DNA of 64,000 nt, from the NCBI GenBank assembly GCA_944470555.2, contig OX104129.1, positions 83,908,820-83,972,819 on the forward strand, in the 5' to 3' direction. Every line of letters starts with the position of its first letter. Positions within the stretch are counted from its first letter, which is position 1. Below the pieces are notes generated by a model, which worked only from the letters and a program-made list of their open reading frames with translations, was not told the origin of the DNA and ran no database searches. This stretch comes from Heterobilharzia americana (taxonomy: Eukaryota; Platyhelminthes; Trematoda; Strigeidida; Schistosomatidae). Below are positions 58,851 through 64,000 of the stretch, piece after piece. The translations under genes and the position numbers were made by a program.

Positions 58851-59044
58851 TCCACTGCTAGCCACTGCTCATCATTACTCAGCATAGTTAAAAGACAGGC
58901 ATCCGCATAGGAGCCCATATGCCAACAGAGGCTGATCAATTCGGTCCTATCAACGATGGTGTAATACAAGCAGTAACACTAAAACCAAATAATTTTCAAT
59001 TATCAATTGAGAATGGATTTAATCACCATTTAAGTATATCATAA

Positions 59045-59774
59045 TTGACTAGAGAAACATAAACGAAGTTGTCTCTGTCACCTACCTAGGCAAGACAGCA
59101 CCGTTTCAACTACATACGACACACGCACACACGAGGATGTCAAAACCATGATCACAAACACAGCAAGATAGGCTTTCATTAATCTCAAATCAGTGTGCAG
59201 ATCTACTCCACTCAACTCAACTCCACTCCACTCAGCACAAAGTGTGAACAGGATTTGGATTTTCAACACCAACGTCAATCAAGTGAGTCAGTGCTCCTAT
59301 GTGATGGTTCAGGAACTCGTCGCGTCACGAAAGCATTCCCAACAAACTACAGACATACATCATCAACAGCTGCCACCTACGCTGGCTCGTTACTCAATAT
59401 GAGATGGTGAGAATAGTAAGAATAAGCAACAAGGAACTGTGACTGGCTGGCTGGCTGGCTGACTGACTGACTGGTAACTGTCCAACCAAGAACCTATCAC
59501 ACCATAAATATGCAGAAGAAGAACGTGGAGATGGATTGGATTGGCGACATCACAAGCCAAGCCAGTGCAGGTGGTCGAGTGGAATTCAAATGGGAAACGG
59601 CGAGTTGTATCTCTGATCCAAGGGTGACATGGAGAAGATCATGTGAGGAAGAAATGAGCGCTTGTGGGGAGTTGTGGCGCCAGGTTGAAAAGACTGCAGA
59701 TAACACAGAGTTAAATGATGACGTTCTACTGAATCCCTAAGTTCTACTAGGAATCCGAGTGAATAATAATATGC
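59045..59774 (+). mobile_element. 5'-truncated RTE insertion with target-site duplication
   Basis: Begins at TTGACTAGAGAAACATAAAC and ends CTAGGAATCCGAGTGAATAA. The 9-bp repeat ATATCATAA lies at 59,036-59,044 and 59,775-59,783. It carries a GGCT/GACT tetranucleotide array near 59,445-59,472. It shares private variants with the inverted copy at 62.9-63.7 kb, for example the TCTACTCCACTCAACTC segment. Confidence 0.92.
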
Positions 59775-59784
59775 ATATCATAAA

Positions 59785-60663
59785 CTTTGATTCCAAAGGA
59801 TTTCATTACCAAGTGATGAGATACCTTCCTGGTTCGAATCCCGTTCATTTTTGGTTACTGTCTAGTGACTAAACAGTTTACCATTTAATATTAATTATCT
59901 ACGGTCAACGATTATTGGTTATGCATGTATTTGAGGCATTATGGCATCATACTGAACTGCAGAGGAACTGCTTGTCAAACAATATGATTCATTCAGTGTG
60001 TATGTGTGTGTGAGTGCCAACTTGCACCAGTTTAAGCTACTAATGTGCATATTATGAATGTTGGTTAGTTGAAGGCAATTACCGGAAAACCCTTTTTAAC
60101 CTATACTTCATGCATTTTTGCTCTGGTCAGTCAAGAGAAACATTTTCCCCTATGAGGTTTCGAATTGACATCACCTTATGTTTTAGTCAGAACTGAGAAT
60201 TAGATAAAATAAACTTGCTTGATCACCAGTAACTAGTCACTGTACATCTTATCAATGGTAATGCACCATCTTGCTCAAATAAGTATGCTAAATGAAAGAC
60301 GATCAGGCTGATGGTAACCGGTTAAATGAGTATAAAAGATTATTCGAGTTTATAACTGGTGGTTTCTGCGTCATTCGGAGTTATGTATAGGGTTTCTAGT
60401 TAAGTAACTGTTTTTGTTCAAAGTATGCGTTTTAAATAATCTCCATATTTTGTACACTTTAGGATCAAACAATGATCATGTAAAAATCTAACAAAGTGAC
60501 TGTTAAGTAGATTGTTTATAAAAGATATACATTTGTAAGGTAGAAAAGTAATAAATTGGTTATATTCCGCAACCACATGCCAGCCGCTTCCTCACAGAGA
60601 GAAACCTATACAAGTTGCCACAAGTTTTAATACCAGATGCAGACAAATCAGATCACGATGAAC
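59785..60663. other. Unassigned intron sequence
   Basis: AT-rich. A B-box-like GGTTCGAATCCCG near 59,832 hints at a SINE remnant, but no ribozyme follows. Nothing else. Confidence 0.35.
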
Positions 60664-60665
60664 AC

Positions 60666-60835
60666 TAGTTAGTTAGTTAGTTAGTTAGGTAGGTAGGTAG
60701 GTAGGTAGGTAGGTAGGTAGGTAGGTAGGTAGGTAGGTAGGTAGGTAGGTAGGTAGGTAGGTAGGTAGGTAGGTAGGTAGGTAGGTAGGTAGGTAGGTAG
60801 GTAGGTAGGTAGGTAGGTAGGTAGGTAGGTAGGTA
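60666..60835. repeat. (TTAG)n(TAGG)n microsatellite
   Basis: About five TTAG units followed by about 37 TAGG/GTAG units. The four-base unit gives an artificial Y-L-P-T frame on the minus strand. Confidence 0.95.
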
Positions 60836-60836
60836 T

Positions 60837-61480
60837 ATAAAACATAACTAGCGTTACTGAAAATAATCTTACCCATGAGAGACTGCTTCTAAGTATGTAA
60901 ATAAGTAACTAAGTAACTAAGTGCTGAAGGAAGCAAGCGAAGAAGTAAGCAAGAAAAGAGGCATACAAGCAAAGTACTCAGGGTTTAGGAAGATAGTAAT
61001 TTGGTTAGATAGGTGTGAGAGATTGAATGAGTAGTGGTTGCCTGACCATTGATTATTTCATCTACCATCATTCATATCTGTTTTCTTTTCTTATTTAGAA
61101 TGGCGCCTGATTGGCAGATAGCAATCTATCTAAACAAATTTCCAGATGACATAGACACTTTTGTTTGACTATTATATTTATAGGTAAGTTGTCAGGTAAA
61201 TAACCGGCGCCAGCATTCAATATTTATGCATATTAATGAAAAGGTTAAAACTTTGACAAAGGACAATGTCAAAAGTAGATGAAATTCCCCTACCAATCAG
61301 TCAGGTTATGCCGACAAAATAAAAGATGATGATATACTTTTTTTTATAAACCCACAGTAGGTGGTAGTCACCTTTATCAGTTTACCGCTTGTCATCAATT
61401 TACAAACATATAAACTTGGCGCACTTCATTTCTTTGCATTATGAAGTTAATCACCAGATGTAATGAATAATTAATATGTA

Positions 61481-61483
<3 letters not shown>
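60837..61483. other. Unassigned spacer
   Basis: AT-rich with AAGTAAGT-type short repeats near 60,890-60,960. No other feature. Confidence 0.35.

Positions 61484-61528
<45 letters not shown>
61484..61528. repeat. (AT)n microsatellite
   Basis: About 22 AT units. Position-specific function is not evident. Confidence 0.95.
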
Positions 61529-61531
<3 letters not shown>

Positions 61532-61707
61532 TTCTCTAACTGATATATACTGTGTTTAGACCATGAAACAAGAAGTTAACCTAAGAGAGGATGATTGAAA
61601 AAATAAATTGTATTCATTACTTTCAGGTTTTTCATTTACAACTTAAGAAAATTGAACATTGAACCAATATTGAACAAAAGTTGGTTTATGTGAAAGGGTA
61701 AAAGGAA

Positions 61708-62660
61708 ATTGCAAGTTGTTATTCATTGTAGACTGACATCAGTTGGAGGGACAAAAGGAAAGCTGAGAGCACTGGACAGCTGTCCAAGCTCACTAGTATC
61801 GGACTCCTCAGCAGTACGCACCCACAAACCCGCCCGCCCTCCACGGATTGAACCCACCACCTTCAGGTTCCATGGACAGCACCTCAACATTCAGTCACTC
61901 GGTCAGAACCCAATCGTCTATATTTCCAACTTCTATTAGCTCATGGCATAGCCCCACCCACAACACCGAATGTCATCGTTGAGTAACTGTCCTCAAGACA
62001 ATCAGATTTTACCCCTGCTGGTCACGACTTCTCATTGGAACTTCGAGAATCATCTCTCGAAGTTAGTCACCAATGAGCACCAGTTCAATTGAATTTTGAT
62101 GGAGTTGTGAAGATTTGAAAATATTTGAAGTTATTATTCATTGTAGACTGACATCAGTAGGAGGAATAAAGGAAACGTGGGAGCACTGGACAGTAGCTGT
62201 TTCGCGCGACTAGTATGGGACTTCTCAGCAGTGCGCACCCACAAACCCGCCCGCCCTTCAGGGATCAAACCCACGACCTTCAGGTTCCGCGGCCAGCGCG
62301 TTACCATTGAGCCAGTGGGTCAGAATCCAATCCTCCAGATTTCCAACTTCTGTTAGCTCACGATGTAGCGCAACCGCCACCGAATATCATGGTAGAGTAA
62401 CTGTCCTCACGACCGTCAGGCTTTACCCCCACTGGTCATGACTTCTCATTGGAACTTCGGGAATCATCTCTCGAATTTAGTCACCAATGAGCACCAGTTC
62501 AATTGAAATTTGAGGGAGTTGTGGGTGCGCACTACTGAGTTTCATACTAGGAAGAAAAAGCTGTTAAGGGCTCCTGGGTTTCCTTTGTTCCTGCAAGTGA
62601 TGTCAGTCTACAATGAATAACATTTTGAAATATTTCCAAGTCTCCACAACTCCCTCAAAA
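61708..62660 (-). mobile_element. Tandem dimer of hammerhead SINE family B with inverted 5' end
   Basis: Two head-to-tail minus units with a period of about 415 bases (the ATTCATTGTA tail segment starts at 61,721 and 62,136). Each has tail, ribozyme region, tRNA-like head and body. At 62,512 the orientation flips and the plus strand carries a degraded ribozyme and tail to 62,660. The ribozyme at about 62,190-62,240 has CTGAGAA and GAAAC. The one at about 61,780-61,830 lacks GAAA (ACTAGTGAGCTTGGACAGC). Confidence 0.8.
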
Positions 62661-62944
62661 CAAAAAGAAATTTGGATGTACAAAATCATTTCAGCCTATA
62701 TAGATGATCTGATAAACAGAGAGAGAGAGAGAGAGAAACTGCAACGTTGAATTTAGCACAGAAATGTATCATTTCAAGCTGCCATAATTGCCAGCAACAC
62801 CCATAAAGGAAGTAAACAAACAAAGGAATGATATTAAATGAACGAAAAACTAATATATTGAATAATAAAACAGAGTAAAAAAGTTTTGTCAACAACTATT
62901 TCATTTGCTAGAGCTGTACAATAGTATTCAAAGTCACTGTGAAT

Positions 62945-64000
62945 ATATTATTATCATTATTATTGTTATTTTTCCCTTGAGTTACTAGTCGAACGTACCG
63001 CTTCAGTAGTACGCCTCCATTTCGCTGTCTTCTCTGAAGTCGTCTTTTCAACCTGCCACCACGACTGCCCACAAGCGCTCATTTCTTCCTCACATGATCT
63101 TCTCCATGTCACCCTAGCCTCGGACGCGCAAATCGTCCTTTCTTATTTGGATTTCACTCAAGAGCCCTGACCTGACGCGTGATATCCCTAATCGGCCTTG
63201 TCAGTGCATGCCCAATCCATCTCCACGTTCTTCTTCTGCATATTTATGGTGTGATAGGTTCTTGGTTGGACAGTTACCAGTCAGTCAGTCAGCCAGCCAG
63301 CCAGCCAGTCACAGTTCCTTGTTGCTTATTCTTACTATTCTCACCATCTCATATTGAGTAACGAGCCAGCGTAGGTGGCAGCTGTTGATGATGTATGTCT
63401 GTAGTTTGTTGGGAATGCTTTCGTGACGCGACGAGTTCCTGAACCATCACATAGGAGCACTGACTCACTTGATTGACGTTGGTGTTGAAAATCCAAATCC
63501 TGTTCACACTTTGTGCTGAGTGGAGTGGAGTTGAGTGGAGTGGAGTAGATCTGCACACTGATTTGAGATTAATGAAAGCCTATCTTGCTGTGTTTGTGAT
63601 CATGGTTTTGACATCCTCGTGTGTGCCTGTGTCGTATGTAGTTGAAACGGTGCTGTCTTGCCTAGGTAGGTGACAGCGACGACTTCCTTTAGATTTCTCC
63701 CGTTAATGGTGATTGGTTGGTAGTCGTTGTTATTGTTTGTGTTTCTTTGTCACCTCCTTCTTCTTTACATTCACTTAAATTTCCGTCTTCCTTCTCTGCC
63801 TCCATTAGGAACTTAAGGGACTAATAAAAATAATAATATTCGCTGCCTCTTCTGTCAACTTGTTAGTTTTCGCCTGTAGATCTTCGAGTTTGTGCGACAT
63901 TAAACATAAACCATCGACGAAATCCAAATCTTCTAGACTGTTTTCATCGGTGCAGCCAGCGTATCGCTCTTCATCGCTCCTCACTGTTTGCTGAATGATG
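62945..64000 (-). mobile_element. RTE copy running off the window edge
   Basis: The minus 3' end lies at about 62,975 (TTATTATTGTTATTTTTCCC on the plus strand), followed upstream by the C-terminal region and, from about 63,850, the polymerase. The catalytic region (63,930-63,915) reads L-D-F-V-D-G-L-C-L-M-S-H, without the extra residue seen in other copies. It carries a CAGT/CCAG array near 63,283 matching the one at 59.45 kb, and a 40-bp insertion at 63,803-63,842. Confidence 0.88.
63803..63842 (+). mobile_element. Extremely short RTE 3'-end insertion
   Basis: A plus-oriented 40-bp piece, CATTAGGAACTTAAGGGACT plus an AATAAAAATAATAATATTCG tail, sits inside a minus RTE copy. The 7-bp repeat CTGCCTC (63,796-63,802 and 63,843-63,849) flanks it. 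The 20 bases before the tail match the last bases of other RTE copies. The host sequence reads continuously without it (compare 1,530-1,545). Confidence 0.82.

Larger units (their letters stand above)
58590..58985. mobile_element. Inverted pair of hammerhead SINEs, family A, best preserved
   Basis: A minus unit (58,750-58,600) has a tRNA-like head (GTGGCTTGGTTGTGTAGTGG, minus) and ribozyme, and is preceded on its 5' side by the tail of another unit (58,806-58,755). The plus arm starts at 58,806 with its own ribozyme and complete tail to 58,985. The tail at 58,925-58,985 and the segment 58,806-58,755 are reverse complements. Confidence 0.85.

Noticed and set aside
60685..60876. Y-L-P-T repeat protein, or TTAGG-like telomeric array
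   Set aside because: The sequence is a TTAG/TAGG tetranucleotide array. It is not the TTAGGG repeat expected for flatworm telomeres, and the frame has no independent support.

Overview
The window looks like a gene-poor stretch of a flatworm genome, most likely a schistosome (Schistosoma or a close relative). The reasons are its AT-rich background, spliced genes with very long introns, dense RTE-type LINEs and Penelope-like elements (PLEs), and tRNA-derived SINEs carrying hammerhead ribozymes of the schistosome Sm-alpha type. I saw nothing prokaryotic. The species cannot be fixed from the sequence alone.

One host gene is supported: the 3' part of a protocadherin-like cell-adhesion gene on the minus strand. 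It has five exons whose splice sites and reading phases fit exactly: 55,699-55,389 (end of one cadherin repeat, start of the next), 49,787-49,557 (the last cadherin repeat), 24,723-23,467 (stalk, transmembrane helix, most of the cytoplasmic tail), 14,213-14,108 (106 bp) and 10,435-9,921 (C-terminus and stop). A candidate polyadenylation signal lies at 9,796-9,791. The 5' exons lie beyond the right edge of the window.

The introns are packed with retroelements. (1) About twenty copies of one RTE-clade LINE. The longest (766-4,075, minus) has 5' leader, endonuclease, reverse transcriptase and C-terminal region but is broken by frameshifts. Most others are 5'-truncated 3' ends with AATAAT-type tails, several with clear target-site duplications. 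Three are internally deleted (5' leader fused to 3' end). (2) PLE fragments from at least three families, recognised by a YVDD reverse transcriptase motif and a GIY-YIG-like endonuclease domain. (3) Fragments of a second LINE. (4) Hammerhead SINEs: family A (Sm-alpha-like), family B (tRNA-like promoter plus a different hammerhead) and a possible family C.

Three structural themes stand out. PLE and hammerhead-SINE copies repeatedly carry an inverted copy of their own 3' end at the 5' side. Inverted pairs of near-identical sequence are common, the largest being a palindrome at 25,750-36,045 with arms of about 2.8-2.9 kb. Microsatellites have expanded inside retroelements, including a roughly 550-bp triplet array inside a PLE reading frame at 52.65-53.2 kb. 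The intervals described as holding nothing recognisable were read for open frames, splice-flanked exons and the repeat families above.
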